Shown here one piece after another: positions 46,308 to 55,189 of a DNA stretch of 64,000 bases. The notes beneath the pieces were generated by a model, which was not told the origin of the DNA, searched no databases, and saw only the letters and a program-made list of their open reading frames with translations. Origin of the DNA: Thioalkalivibrio sp. ALE14 (lineage in GTDB: Bacteria; Pseudomonadota; Gammaproteobacteria; Ectothiorhodospirales; Ectothiorhodospiraceae); NCBI RefSeq assembly GCF_000376845.1, contig NZ_AQXY01000023.1:61360-125359 (forward strand). The letters run 5' to 3'. Position numbers and translations under genes: made by a program. Positions within the stretch are counted from its first letter, which is position 1. Each line of letters starts with the position of its first letter.

Positions 46308-48796
46308 TGGATACCGCGAACGAGAAACCGCGGCTGGTCCTGGTCGGCAACGGCATGGCCGGGATGCGCACGGTCGAGGAGCTCCTGAAGCTCAAGCCCG
46401 ACATGTACCACATCACCGTGTTCGGTGCCGAGCCCTGGGGCAACTACAACCGCATCATGCTCTCGCCGGTGCTGGCCTCGGAAAAGACGGTCGACGAGAT
46501 CATGCTGAACGACGATGCCTGGTATGCCGAACGCGGCATCACCCTGCACAAGGGCCGGCGCATCGAGCGGATCGACCGCGTGAACCGGCGAGTGATCGCC
46601 GAGGACGGCACCGAGGCGCCCTATGATCGCCTGCTGCTGGCGACCGGCTCCGATCCGGTGATGATCCCGGTGCCGGGGCACGAGCTGGAGGGTGTGGTCG
46701 CCTTCCGCGACATCCACGACGTGGACGCGATGCTCGCGGCCAGCCGCGCACACCGGCATGCGGTGGTGATTGGCGGCGGCCTGCTGGGCCTGGAGGCCGC
46801 CAACGGCCTGATGCGCCAGGGCATGGAGGTCACCGTGGTGCACCTGATGGATCACCTGATGGAGCGTCAGCTGGATGCCGAGGCCGCCGGGATGCTGCGC
46901 GGCTCGCTGGAGGAGCGCGGCATGCGTTTTCGCATGGCGCATCAGACCGAGACGATCCTGGGCGAGGACCGCGTCACCGGCGTGCGCTTCACCGACGGCA
47001 GCGAGGTCGCGGCGGATCTGGTGGTGATGGCGGTCGGCATCCGCCCGAACACCGCGCTGGCCGAGTCTGCGGGGCTGCACTGCGATCGCGGCGTGGTGGT
47101 GAACGACACGATGCAGACCTATGACCCGTCGATCTACGCGGTCGGCGAGTGTGTGCAGCACCGCGGCGCCACCTACGGCCTGGTCGCGCCCTTGTGGGAA
47201 CAGGCAAAGGTCTGCGCCAACCACCTGGCCGAGTACGGCATCGGGCGCTACGAGGGCTCGATGACCTCCACCAAGCTGAAGGTGACCGGGATCGACCTGT
47301 TCTCCGCCGGCGACTTCACCGGTGACGAGACCACCGAGGACCTGGTGTTCAAGGATGCCGCGCGCGGCGTCTACAAGCGTCTGGTGCTGAAGGACAACCG
47401 CATCCAGGGGGCCGTGCTGTACGGCGATACCCTGGACGGCTCCTGGTACTTCCAGCTGATGCGGGACGCCACGCCAGTGGCCGACATCCGCGAGAACCTG
47501 CTGTTCGGCCAGGCGCATATCGGCGACTCCGGCCACGGCGACGAGGCCTCGCGGGTCGCGGCGATGCCCGACGAGGCCGAGATCTGCGGCTGCAACGGCG
47601 TGTGCAAGGGCGAGATCGTCCAGGCAATCAGCGAGCACAAGCTGTTCACGCTGGAGGACGTGCGTGCCCACACCAAGGCGTCGAACTCCTGTGGCTCCTG
47701 CACCGGGCTGGTGGAGTCCGTGCTCGCCACCACGCTGGGCGGCGACTACTCCGACGCCCCGGCGAAAAAGCCGGTCTGCGCCTGCACCGACCACAGCCAC
47801 GACGAGGTGCGCGCGGCGATCAGCCGCGACGGGCTGAAGACCATGGATGCGGTGTTCGAGGCCCTCGACTGGAAGACCCCGAACGGCTGCCATGTCTGCC
47901 GTCCGGCGCTCAACTACTACCTGCTGGCGGCCTGGCCGAAGGACTACCAGGACGACGCCCAGTCGCGCTTCATCAACGAGCGCGCGCACGGCAACATCCA
48001 GAAGGACGGGACCTATTCCGTCGTGCCGCGCATCTGGGGCGGGGTGACCACGCCGGCCGAACTGCGCGCGATCGCCGAGGTGGCCGAGCGCTACCAGGTG
48101 CCCACGGTCAAGTTTACCGGCGGCCAGCGCATCGACCTGCTGGGAGTCCAAAAGACCGACCTGCCGGCGATGTGGCGCGATCTCGGCGACGCCGGGTTTG
48201 TCTCCGGCCATGCCTACGGCAAGGCCCTGCGCACGGTGAAGACCTGTGTCGGTTCCGAATGGTGCCGCTTTGGCACCCAGGACTCGACCGGGCTCGGCAT
48301 CCAGCTGGAGCGGATGACCTGGGGCTCGTGGACCCCCCACAAGTTCAAGATGGCCGTCTCCGGCTGCCCGCGTAACTGCGCCGAGGCGACGATCAAGGAC
48401 CTCGGCGTGGTTTGCGTGGACTCCGGCTACGAGTTGCACGTGGGCGGCAACGGCGGGGTGAAGGTCCGCGCCACCGACTTCCTCTGCAAGGTGGAGACCG
48501 AGGCCGAGGTGCTCGAATACGCCGGGGCCTTCATGCAGTTCTACCGCGAAGATGCGCGCTACCTGGAGCGCACCGCCCCGTGGATCGAGCGCGTCGGCCT
48601 GACCCGGGTGAAGGAACGCCTGGTGGACGACGCCGACAACCGCGCGGCGCTGTACGCCCGCTTCCTGGAGTCGCAGGAGGTGGCGCAGGTGGACCCCTGG
48701 GCCGAGCGGGCCGCCGGCCATGCGGCGCACGAGTTCATTCCCATCCGGCCGGTAGATGGCCCGCCGAAGGGCCCGCGTCCGGAGGTGTCGGCATGA
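46307..48796 (+). CDS. nirB: Assimilatory nitrite reductase [NAD(P)H] large subunit
   Basis: Reduces nitrite to ammonium in the cytoplasm with NAD(P)H, FAD, iron-sulfur clusters and siroheme. The 829 residues contain a FAD/NAD oxidoreductase part (LVLVGNGMAGMRTVEELL, VIGGGLLGLEAANGL, AVGECVQHRG), two BFD-like [2Fe-2S] regions (CGCNGVCKGEI with CGSCTGLV; VCACTDHSHDEV with GCHVCRPAL), and the siroheme/[4Fe-4S] site TCVGSEWCRFG plus SGCPRNCAEA. The ATG at 46307 overlaps the ATPase stop by one base and the stop overlaps nirD by four. Siroheme is made by the cysG-hemD genes at the end of the operon. Confidence 0.96.
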   Translation: MDTANEKPRLVLVGNGMAGMRTVEELLKLKPDMYHITVFGAEPWGNYNRIMLSPVLASEKTVDEIMLNDDAWYAERGITLHKGRRIERIDRVNRRVIAEDGTEAPYDRLLLATGSDPVMIPVPGHELEGVVAFRDIHDVDAMLAASRAHRHAVVIGGGLLGLEAANGLMRQGMEVTVVHLMDHLMERQLDAEAAGMLRGSLEERGMRFRMAHQTETILGEDRVTGVRFTDGSEVAADLVVMAVGIRPNTALAESAGLHCDRGVVVNDTMQTYDPSIYAVGECVQHRGATYGLVAPLWEQAKVCANHLAEYGIGRYEGSMTSTKLKVTGIDLFSAGDFTGDETTEDLVFKDAARGVYKRLVLKDNRIQGAVLYGDTLDGSWYFQLMRDATPVADIRENLLFGQAHIGDSGHGDEASRVAAMPDEAEICGCNGVCKGEIVQAISEHKLFTLEDVRAHTKASNSCGSCTGLVESVLATTLGGDYSDAPAKKPVCACTDHSHDEVRAAISRDGLKTMDAVFEALDWKTPNGCHVCRPALNYYLLAAWPKDYQDDAQSRFINERAHGNIQKDGTYSVVPRIWGGVTTPAELRAIAEVAERYQVPTVKFTGGQRIDLLGVQKTDLPAMWRDLGDAGFVSGHAYGKALRTVKTCVGSEWCRFGTQDSTGLGIQLERMTWGSWTPHKFKMAVSGCPRNCAEATIKDLGVVCVDSGYELHVGGNGGVKVRATDFLCKVETEAEVLEYAGAFMQFYREDARYLERTAPWIERVGLTRVKERLVDDADNRAALYARFLESQEVAQVDPWAERAAGHAAHEFIPIRPVDGPPKGPRPEVSA

Positions 48797-49155
48797 GCTG
48801 GATCGCGATCTGCCATCTCGCCGACATCCCGCCGCTGGGCGCGCGGGTCGTCGCCGGCCCGCAGGGCGACATCGCCGTGTTCCGCACCGCGGACGACCGC
48901 GTCTTCGCCCTGCGCGACCAGTGCCCGCACAAGGGCGGGCCACTGTCGCAGGGCATCGTCCACGGCGAGCGCGTGACCTGCCCGCTGCACAACTGGGTGA
49001 TCGACCTGCAATCCGGCGCGGCCACCGGCGCGGACTCCGGTTGCACCCATGCCTTCCCGATCCGCGTGACCGAAGGGCAGGTCTGGCTGGACCTGTCCGC
49101 CGCGGCCGCCGATTCGGACGCGGCGCCGGTGGTTGACTGCCGCGAGGCGGGCTGA
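48793..49155 (+). CDS. nirD: Nitrite reductase small subunit with Rieske motif
   Basis: Small subunit of NirBD, 120 residues with a Rieske-like fold. Unlike enterobacterial NirD it keeps both cluster motifs, CPHKGG and CPLHNW, spaced as in true Rieske [2Fe-2S] proteins, so it probably carries a cluster. The ATG overlaps the nirB stop by 4 nt and nasA begins one base after the nirD stop, so all three are translated together. Confidence 0.93.
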   Translation: MSWIAICHLADIPPLGARVVAGPQGDIAVFRTADDRVFALRDQCPHKGGPLSQGIVHGERVTCPLHNWVIDLQSGAATGADSGCTHAFPIRVTEGQVWLDLSAAAADSDAAPVVDCREAG

Positions 49156-49156
49156 G

Positions 49157-51847
49157 ATGGCCACATCCGACGCCGTGACCCGCACCACCTGCCCTTATTG
49201 CGGGGTGGGCTGCGGCGTGGAGGTGACCGCGACATCGGAAGGCGAGTTTCCGGTCGCGGTGCGCGGCGACACCTCCCATCCGGCGAATGCCGGGCGCCTG
49301 TGTTCCAAGGGGGCGGCGCTGGCCGAGACCCTGGGGGACGAGGGGCGGCTGTTGCACCCGGAAATCGAGGGGGTGCGCGTCGACTGGGACGCAGCACTGG
49401 ATCATGTCGCGGAAGGCTTTCGCGACGTGATCGACCGGTATGGGCCCGACGCGGTGGCGCTGTACGTCTCCGGGCAGATCCTGACCGAGGACTACTATGT
49501 CGCCAACAAGCTGATGAAGGGCTTCATCGGCTCGGGCAACATCGACACCAACTCGCGGCTTTGCATGTCCACGGCCGTGGCCGCACACACCCGCGCCTTC
49601 GGCATGGATGGCGTACCGGGTAGCTACACCGACTTCGAACAGGCGGACCTGGTCGTGGTGGTCGGTTCGAACATGGCCTGGGCCCACCCGGTCCTGTTCC
49701 AGCGCCTGCAGGCCGCCCGCGCGGCGCGCCCGGAGATGAAGCTGGTGGTGATCGATCCGCGGCGCACGGCCACCGCCCAGGCGGCCGATCTGCACCTGCC
49801 ACTGGCGCCGGGCACGGATGCCTGGCTGTTCAACGGCCTGCTGGATCACCTGCGCCGCGAGGATGCGTTGGACCCGGCATTCCTCGAACGCCATGTCGAC
49901 GGCTTTGCCGACGCCCTGGCGGCAGCCCGTGCCTCCAGCCCGTCGATTGCTGTGACCGCCGAGGCCTGCGAACTGGACCCCGAGGCGGTGGCCACCTTCT
50001 TCCGCTGGTTTGCCCGAACGGAGCAGACGGTTACCGCGTTCTGCCAGGGCATCAACCAGTCCGACAGCGGCGTGGACAAGGCCGGGACGATCCTCAACGT
50101 GCACCTGGCTACCGGCCGCATCGGCCGCCCGGGCATGGGCCCGTTCTCGCTGACCGGGCAGCCGAACGCGATGGGCGGGCGCGAGGTCGGCGGGCTGGCC
50201 AGCCAGCTGGCCGCGCACATGGGCTTCGACGAAGTGTCCCTGGATCGCGTAAGCCGCTTCTGGAATACCCCGAATCTCGCCCGCAAGCCGGGGCTCAAGG
50301 CGCTGGATCTGTTCCGCGCGGTCGAGTCGGGGCAGGTGAAGGCGATCTGGATTATCGGCACCAACCCCTTGTTCAGTCTGCCCGAGGCCGAGCGCTTCGA
50401 GCGGGCCCTGCGCGACTGCCCGCTGGTCGTGGTCTCCGACTGCGTGCGCGAGACCGAGACGACCCGCGTGGCCGACGTGCTGTTGCCGGCGACCACCTGG
50501 GGCGAGAAGGCCGGCACGGTGACCAATTCCGAGCGCCGCATCTCGCGCCAGCGCCCGTTCCGGGAACCCCCGGGCGAGGCGCGTCACGACTGGTGGGCGC
50601 TGGCCGAGGTCGCCCGCCGCCTGGGCTTTGCCGAGGCCTTCCCCTATACGCAGCCGGTGGAGATTTTCCGCGAGCATGCGGCCCTGTCCGCGTTCGAAAA
50701 CGACGGCACGCGCGACTTCGATATCGGCGCGCTGGCCGCGATCGACGCGGCCGCCTTTGAGGGCCTAGAACCGGTGCAGTGGCCGCTGTCCGCCGGAGCG
50801 GAGGCGGGTACGGCGCAGCTCTACGCCGATGGCCGGTTCTTTACGGCCAACGGTCGTGCGCGGCTCGCGGCGGTCAGCCCGCAATCGCCAACCGATCCAA
50901 TCGATGCCGAGTACCCGCTGCGCCTGAACACCGGCCGCATCCGTGACCAGTGGCACAGCATGACCCGCACCGCCCGCACCCCGCGCCTGTGCGCCCACCA
51001 GCCGGAGCCGTTCGTCGAGATCCATCCGGTGGATGCCGGCCTGTTCCGTGTGCAGGCGGGCGATCTGGCCGAGGTGACCAGCCGCCACGGGCGTCTGCTA
51101 GCGCGGGTGCAGATGAGCCGCGAGCAACGCCCCGGCAGCGTATTCGTGCCGATGCACTGGAGCCGCCCGATCGCCCGCCTGGCGCGGGTGGATGCCCTGG
51201 TGCCCGCGCATGTCGATCCGGTCTCCGGGCAGCCGGCGTTCAAGCACACGGCCGTCTCGGTGCGCTCGGCGGCGATGGACTGGCACGGCTTCGTGCTGAG
51301 CCGCGAGCCAGTGAGCCTACCGGAGGCCGACTACGCGGTGACTGCGCGTGGGCTGCGGCACCTGCGCTTCGAACTGGCCGGACGCGGCGCGCCACCCGAG
51401 ATCGCCGACTGGCGGGCACGGCTGGATGGCCCCGGCGAGTGGCTGGAGTTCGCCGATCCCGCGGGCGGGCGCTACCGCGCCGCGCGTATTCACGAGGGCC
51501 GGCTTGCCTGCGTGCTGTTCGCGGGTCCCGATCGGGGCCTGCCCGAGCGCGAATGGCTGGGCGGCCTGTTCGCGGCCGAGTCGATCACGGATGACGAACG
51601 CATGGCCCTGCTCACGGGGCGTCCGCCGAACGGCCAGGTCGCGCGCGGGCGCCTGGTCTGCGCCTGTTTTGGCGTGGACGAGACGCGCATCCGCACGGCG
51701 ATCCGCGAGCAGGGGCTGGCGAGCTGCGAAGCCGTGGGTGCCTGCCTCGAGGCCGGCACCAACTGCGGCTCCTGCCGCCCCGAGATCCAGACCCTGTTGA
51801 ATGAAGAATCCGAGGCGCCCACGGACCCCGTGGCGCGGGAGGGATGA
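49157..51847 (+). CDS. nasA: Assimilatory nitrate reductase, molybdopterin catalytic subunit
   Basis: Reduces nitrate to nitrite in the cytoplasm. The 896 residues contain an N-terminal [4Fe-4S] site (TCPYCGVGCGVEV with RLCSKG), the molybdopterin domains with NSRLCMSTAVAAH, where the Cys is expected to ligate Mo, FCQGINQSDSGVDKAG, GMGPFSLTGQPNAMGGREVGG and WIIGTNPLFSLP, and a C-terminal BFD-like [2Fe-2S] domain (VCACFGVDETRI, CEAVGACLEAGTNCGSC). There is no Tat signal, in agreement with an assimilatory enzyme. The stop overlaps the cysG start. Confidence 0.96.
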   Translation: MATSDAVTRTTCPYCGVGCGVEVTATSEGEFPVAVRGDTSHPANAGRLCSKGAALAETLGDEGRLLHPEIEGVRVDWDAALDHVAEGFRDVIDRYGPDAVALYVSGQILTEDYYVANKLMKGFIGSGNIDTNSRLCMSTAVAAHTRAFGMDGVPGSYTDFEQADLVVVVGSNMAWAHPVLFQRLQAARAARPEMKLVVIDPRRTATAQAADLHLPLAPGTDAWLFNGLLDHLRREDALDPAFLERHVDGFADALAAARASSPSIAVTAEACELDPEAVATFFRWFARTEQTVTAFCQGINQSDSGVDKAGTILNVHLATGRIGRPGMGPFSLTGQPNAMGGREVGGLASQLAAHMGFDEVSLDRVSRFWNTPNLARKPGLKALDLFRAVESGQVKAIWIIGTNPLFSLPEAERFERALRDCPLVVVSDCVRETETTRVADVLLPATTWGEKAGTVTNSERRISRQRPFREPPGEARHDWWALAEVARRLGFAEAFPYTQPVEIFREHAALSAFENDGTRDFDIGALAAIDAAAFEGLEPVQWPLSAGAEAGTAQLYADGRFFTANGRARLAAVSPQSPTDPIDAEYPLRLNTGRIRDQWHSMTRTARTPRLCAHQPEPFVEIHPVDAGLFRVQAGDLAEVTSRHGRLLARVQMSREQRPGSVFVPMHWSRPIARLARVDALVPAHVDPVSGQPAFKHTAVSVRSAAMDWHGFVLSREPVSLPEADYAVTARGLRHLRFELAGRGAPPEIADWRARLDGPGEWLEFADPAGGRYRAARIHEGRLACVLFAGPDRGLPEREWLGGLFAAESITDDERMALLTGRPPNGQVARGRLVCACFGVDETRIRTAIREQGLASCEAVGACLEAGTNCGSCRPEIQTLLNEESEAPTDPVAREG

Positions 51848-53304
51848 GCATGGAACACCTGCCGATCTATATGCAGTTGCACGGTCGCGAGGCCCTGGTG
51901 GTTGGGGCCGGGCCGGTGGCCACGCGCAAGGCGGCGCTGCTGCTGGAGGCCGGGGCGCGGGTACGCCTGCGGGCCCCTGAGTACAGTGATGCCGCCGAGC
52001 GCCTGTTGCGCGAGCACCCGGAGTCGATCACCCGCGAGCCGGGTGCCTACCGAACCGAGTACCTGGGGCAGGTGGCGATCGTGATCGCCGCGACGGACAA
52101 CGAGCAGGTTAACCGCCAGGTCTCGGAGGACTGTGTTGCACGCTCGATCCCGGTGAACGTGGCCGACCAGCCCAAGCTTTGCAGCTTTATCCTGCCGGCC
52201 ATTGTCGAGCGCGGGCCGCTGACCATCGCGATCGGTTCCGGTGGCCGTGCGCCCGTGCTGGTGCGTCTGTTGCGTGCGAAGATCGAGAGCCTGATCCCGG
52301 CCGGCTACGGGCGGCTGGCGGAGCTGGCCGGGCGCCTGCGCGACCGGGTACGCGCGCATTTCGACAGTGTGAACGCGCGGCGGGCCTTCTGGGAGCGTGC
52401 GTTTGCCGGTCCGGCCACCGAGCTGGCGCTAGCCGGACGTATGGACGCGGCCGCAGAGCGTCTGGAAGAGGAATTGAATGAGGCGGATGCCGCCACGCCG
52501 GGCGAGGTCTATCTGATCGGGGCCGGGCCGGGTGATCCGGATCTGCTGACCTTCCGCGCGCTGCGCCTGCTGCAGCAGGCGGACGTGGTCGTCTACGACC
52601 GGCTGGTGTCCTCCGAGGTGGTGAACCTGGCCCGGCGCGAGGCCGAGCGCTTCTATGTCGGCAAGGAGCGCGATCATCACTGCGTGCCGCAGGGGGAGAT
52701 CAGTGCGCTGCTCTCGCGGCTGGCGCGCGAGGGCAAGCGGGTGGCGCGGCTGAAGGGCGGCGACCCGTTCGTGTTCGGCCGCGGCGGCGAGGAGTTGGAC
52801 GTCCTGGCCCGGGATGGCGTGGCCTATCAGGTGGTACCCGGTATTACGGCGGCCAGTGGCTGTGCCGCCTATTCGGGCATACCGCTGACCCACCGTGATC
52901 ATGCCCAGTCCGTGCGCTTCATTACCGGCCATACCCGCGAGGGTCGGCTGGACGTGGACTGGTCGCAGCTGACGAACACCCGCGAGACGCTGGTGTTCTA
53001 CATGGGCCGCAAGGGCGTGGGCGAGATCTGCCGGGGCCTCAAGGGTGCGGGCCGTGCCGGGCGGACCCCGGCCGCGATCATCGAGAACGGCACGACCGCC
53101 CGTCAGCGTGTCGTGACCGGCACGTTGGACACCCTGGCCGCCCGCGCCGAACGCGATCAGGTGGGCTCGCCCAGCCTGATCGTGATCGGAGAGGTCGCCG
53201 CCTGCCATCAGCGCCTGGCCTGGTTCCGGCCGGATGCCGGGTCGGCCACGACGTTCCCGCAGCCGATGCCGGGGGCCGCCGTCGCAGCCGCGAGTGCGGC
53301 GTGA
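51844..53304 (+). CDS. cysG: Siroheme synthase CysG (trifunctional)
   Basis: Methylates uroporphyrinogen III, oxidises precorrin-2 and inserts iron to make siroheme for NirB. The 486 residues join a dehydrogenase/ferrochelatase half (HLPIYMQLHGREALVVGAGP, NVADQPKLCSFILPAIVERG) to a methyltransferase half (VYLIGAGPGDPDLLTFRALR, RLKGGDPFVFGRGGEE, VPGITAASGCAAYSGIPLTH). In the chelatase part the usual SGGTSPVLARLLR reads SGGRAPVLVRLLR, so the Ser corresponding to Salmonella Ser128 is Ala. ATG at 51844 overlaps nasA; ATG at 51850 is an alternative. Confidence 0.95.
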   Translation: MSMEHLPIYMQLHGREALVVGAGPVATRKAALLLEAGARVRLRAPEYSDAAERLLREHPESITREPGAYRTEYLGQVAIVIAATDNEQVNRQVSEDCVARSIPVNVADQPKLCSFILPAIVERGPLTIAIGSGGRAPVLVRLLRAKIESLIPAGYGRLAELAGRLRDRVRAHFDSVNARRAFWERAFAGPATELALAGRMDAAAERLEEELNEADAATPGEVYLIGAGPGDPDLLTFRALRLLQQADVVVYDRLVSSEVVNLARREAERFYVGKERDHHCVPQGEISALLSRLAREGKRVARLKGGDPFVFGRGGEELDVLARDGVAYQVVPGITAASGCAAYSGIPLTHRDHAQSVRFITGHTREGRLDVDWSQLTNTRETLVFYMGRKGVGEICRGLKGAGRAGRTPAAIIENGTTARQRVVTGTLDTLAARAERDQVGSPSLIVIGEVAACHQRLAWFRPDAGSATTFPQPMPGAAVAAASAA

Positions 53305-54152
53305 GCGGGGCGGTGGTCCAGGCGCATGCGGTGTCCGGCGAGCTTGCCGGCTGCCGGGTCGCGCTCCCGGAGAGCCGGGCCCTGGAGGTCTTTGCCGGGC
53401 TGCTGGAGCGGCGCGGGGCCGAGGTGTGGCGTTGCCCGCTGGTCGCCATCCACGACAGCCTCGACCAGGCGGCCATCGAGTCCTGGCTGGCTATCGCCAT
53501 CGAAGCGCCGTTCGATCGGCTGATCTTCCTGACGGGCGAGGGGTTTACGCGTCTGACCGGCTTTGCTCGGCGCGCCGGGCGCGAGGATGCCTGGCTGATG
53601 GCCGTGGCCGGGACCCCGACGCTGGTGCGGGGCCCCAAACCCGGCCGCGCGATGAAACCGTTCGGTGTGCGGCCCGACGCGGTGGCGGCGGCACCGACCA
53701 CCGAGGGGATTATCCAGACCCTGTCCGCTCAGGACCTGCATGGAGAACGTATCGGTGTGCAGCTCTACGGTGCGGAGCCCAACCGCCGTCTGCTGGATTT
53801 CCTGAGGGCGGCAGGCGCGGAGCCGTTCCCGGTCTGGCCCTACCGCTACGCGGATGCTGCCGAGACGGGGCGTGTGAGCGAGCTGATCGAGGCCCTGATC
53901 GCGGGCCAGGTGGATGCGATCGCCTTTACCAGCCAGGCCCAGGTCCGGCGTCTGCTGCGGGTCGGCCAGGTCGATGACCGGCAGGATGCATTGCGGGAGG
54001 CGTTGCGGCGCACCATCGTCGCGGCGATTGGCCCCGTGGTGGCGGGTGAACTGCACGCTCACGGCATTACCCCCACCGTGTTACCGGATGGTCAATACTT
54101 CATGAAACCGCTGGTCTCGGCGCTTGCCCGGCACCTGCAGGCCGTCGCATAG
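53301..54152 (+). CDS. hemD: Uroporphyrinogen-III synthase
   Basis: Closes hydroxymethylbilane to uroporphyrinogen III, the substrate of CysG. The 283-residue protein shows the two-domain HemD pattern: LAGCRVALPESRALEVFAGL, FDRLIFLTGEGFTRL, LVRGPKPGRAM, GIIQTLSAQDLHGERIGVQLYG and DAIAFTSQAQVRRLL with IVAAIGPVVAGEL. HemD sequences are poorly conserved, so a role limited to siroheme supply is possible and a main hemCD locus may exist elsewhere. The GTG start overlaps cysG by 4 nt; it is the last gene of the nitrate operon. Confidence 0.85.
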   Translation: MSGAVVQAHAVSGELAGCRVALPESRALEVFAGLLERRGAEVWRCPLVAIHDSLDQAAIESWLAIAIEAPFDRLIFLTGEGFTRLTGFARRAGREDAWLMAVAGTPTLVRGPKPGRAMKPFGVRPDAVAAAPTTEGIIQTLSAQDLHGERIGVQLYGAEPNRRLLDFLRAAGAEPFPVWPYRYADAAETGRVSELIEALIAGQVDAIAFTSQAQVRRLLRVGQVDDRQDALREALRRTIVAAIGPVVAGELHAHGITPTVLPDGQYFMKPLVSALARHLQAVA

Positions 54153-54211
54153 GGAACTTGTGGCGCGGCCGGATGGCCCACGGATGGAGTTTTCTTCGGT
54201 GATCACGTGCC

Positions 54212-55153
54212 ATGAAACATCCATCTCCGCGGCGTTCGCGCCGATCCTTCCTGCGCTGGATGGCCGGGTCCGCGGTGGCCGCCGGCGCTGGATGGCCCCT
54301 TGTCGGTGGGGCCGCCGAAGGGCGTGAGCTGCAGCGCAAGCCGATCCCGTCTTCCGGGGAGGAGATCCCGGTGATCGGGATGGGGACGTGGATTACCTTC
54401 AACGTGCCGGAGGATCCGGAAGCGCTGGCGGTGCGTACCCGCATCCTGGATACCTTTGTCCGCCGTGGCGGCGGGATGATCGACTCCTCGCCGATGTACG
54501 GGCGCGCGGAGGCGGTGGTCGGTCACGGCCTGCGCGAACTGGGCCATCCCGAGGGCGTGTTCTCGGCGACCAAGATCTGGACGCGCAGCACCTCGACCGG
54601 CCGCGATCAGCATGCGGAGTCCCGGGATCTGTGGGGTGTCGACACCCTGGACCTGCAGCAGGTGCACAACCTGCAGAACTGGGAGGCGCACTTGGAAACC
54701 CTGCGCGAGCGCCGTGAGGCGGGGGAGGTTCGCTATATTGGTGTGACCACCTCGCACGGGCGGCGCCACGACGATCTGGAGCGCATCCTGCGGCGCGAGG
54801 ACCTGGACTTCGTGCAGCTGACCTACAACATCCTGGATCGCGAAGCGGAACAGCGCCTGTTGCCGCTGGCGCGGGAACGCGGGGTGGCGGTGATCGCGAA
54901 CCGCCCGTTCCGGCGCAAGGCGCTGATCAACCAGTTCGAGGGGCATCCGCTGCCGGACTGGGCGGCGGAGATCGAATGCGAGAACTGGCCGCAGTTCCTG
55001 CTCAAGTTCATCGTCTCGCACCCGGACGTGACCTGCGCGATCCCCGCGACCTCGGTGGTGGCCCACATGGAGGAGAACATGGGCGCGCTGTACGGCTCCA
55101 TGCCGGACGCCGGGATGCGCAGCCGCATGGTCGCGTACGTGCAGGACCTGTAG
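54212..55153 (+). CDS. Tat-exported aldo/keto reductase
   Basis: A 313-residue NADPH-type oxidoreductase with a twin-arginine signal (RRSRRSFLRWMAGSAVAAGA), so it is likely to act in the periplasm, unusual for the family. The catalytic tetrad is visible: Asp and Tyr in MIDSSPMYGRAE, Lys in FSATKIW and His in QVHNLQNW. Also present are YIGVTTSHGR and VTCAIPATSV near the C-terminal cofactor site. Substrate unknown. It starts 60 nt after hemD on the same strand; read-through from the nitrate operon is possible but not shown. Confidence 0.85.
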   Translation: MKHPSPRRSRRSFLRWMAGSAVAAGAGWPLVGGAAEGRELQRKPIPSSGEEIPVIGMGTWITFNVPEDPEALAVRTRILDTFVRRGGGMIDSSPMYGRAEAVVGHGLRELGHPEGVFSATKIWTRSTSTGRDQHAESRDLWGVDTLDLQQVHNLQNWEAHLETLRERREAGEVRYIGVTTSHGRRHDDLERILRREDLDFVQLTYNILDREAEQRLLPLARERGVAVIANRPFRRKALINQFEGHPLPDWAAEIECENWPQFLLKFIVSHPDVTCAIPATSVVAHMEENMGALYGSMPDAGMRSRMVAYVQDL

Positions 55154-55189
55154 GGTTGGCCTCCGAATCCTTGCGACCGGGGAGCCGAC

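Noticed and set aside
46241..50677. A 1478-codon open frame on the minus strand opposite nirB-nirD-nasA
   Set aside because: It is antisense to well-identified genes, rich in His, Arg, Gly and Gln without any recognisable motif, and results from the high GC third codon positions of the real genes.
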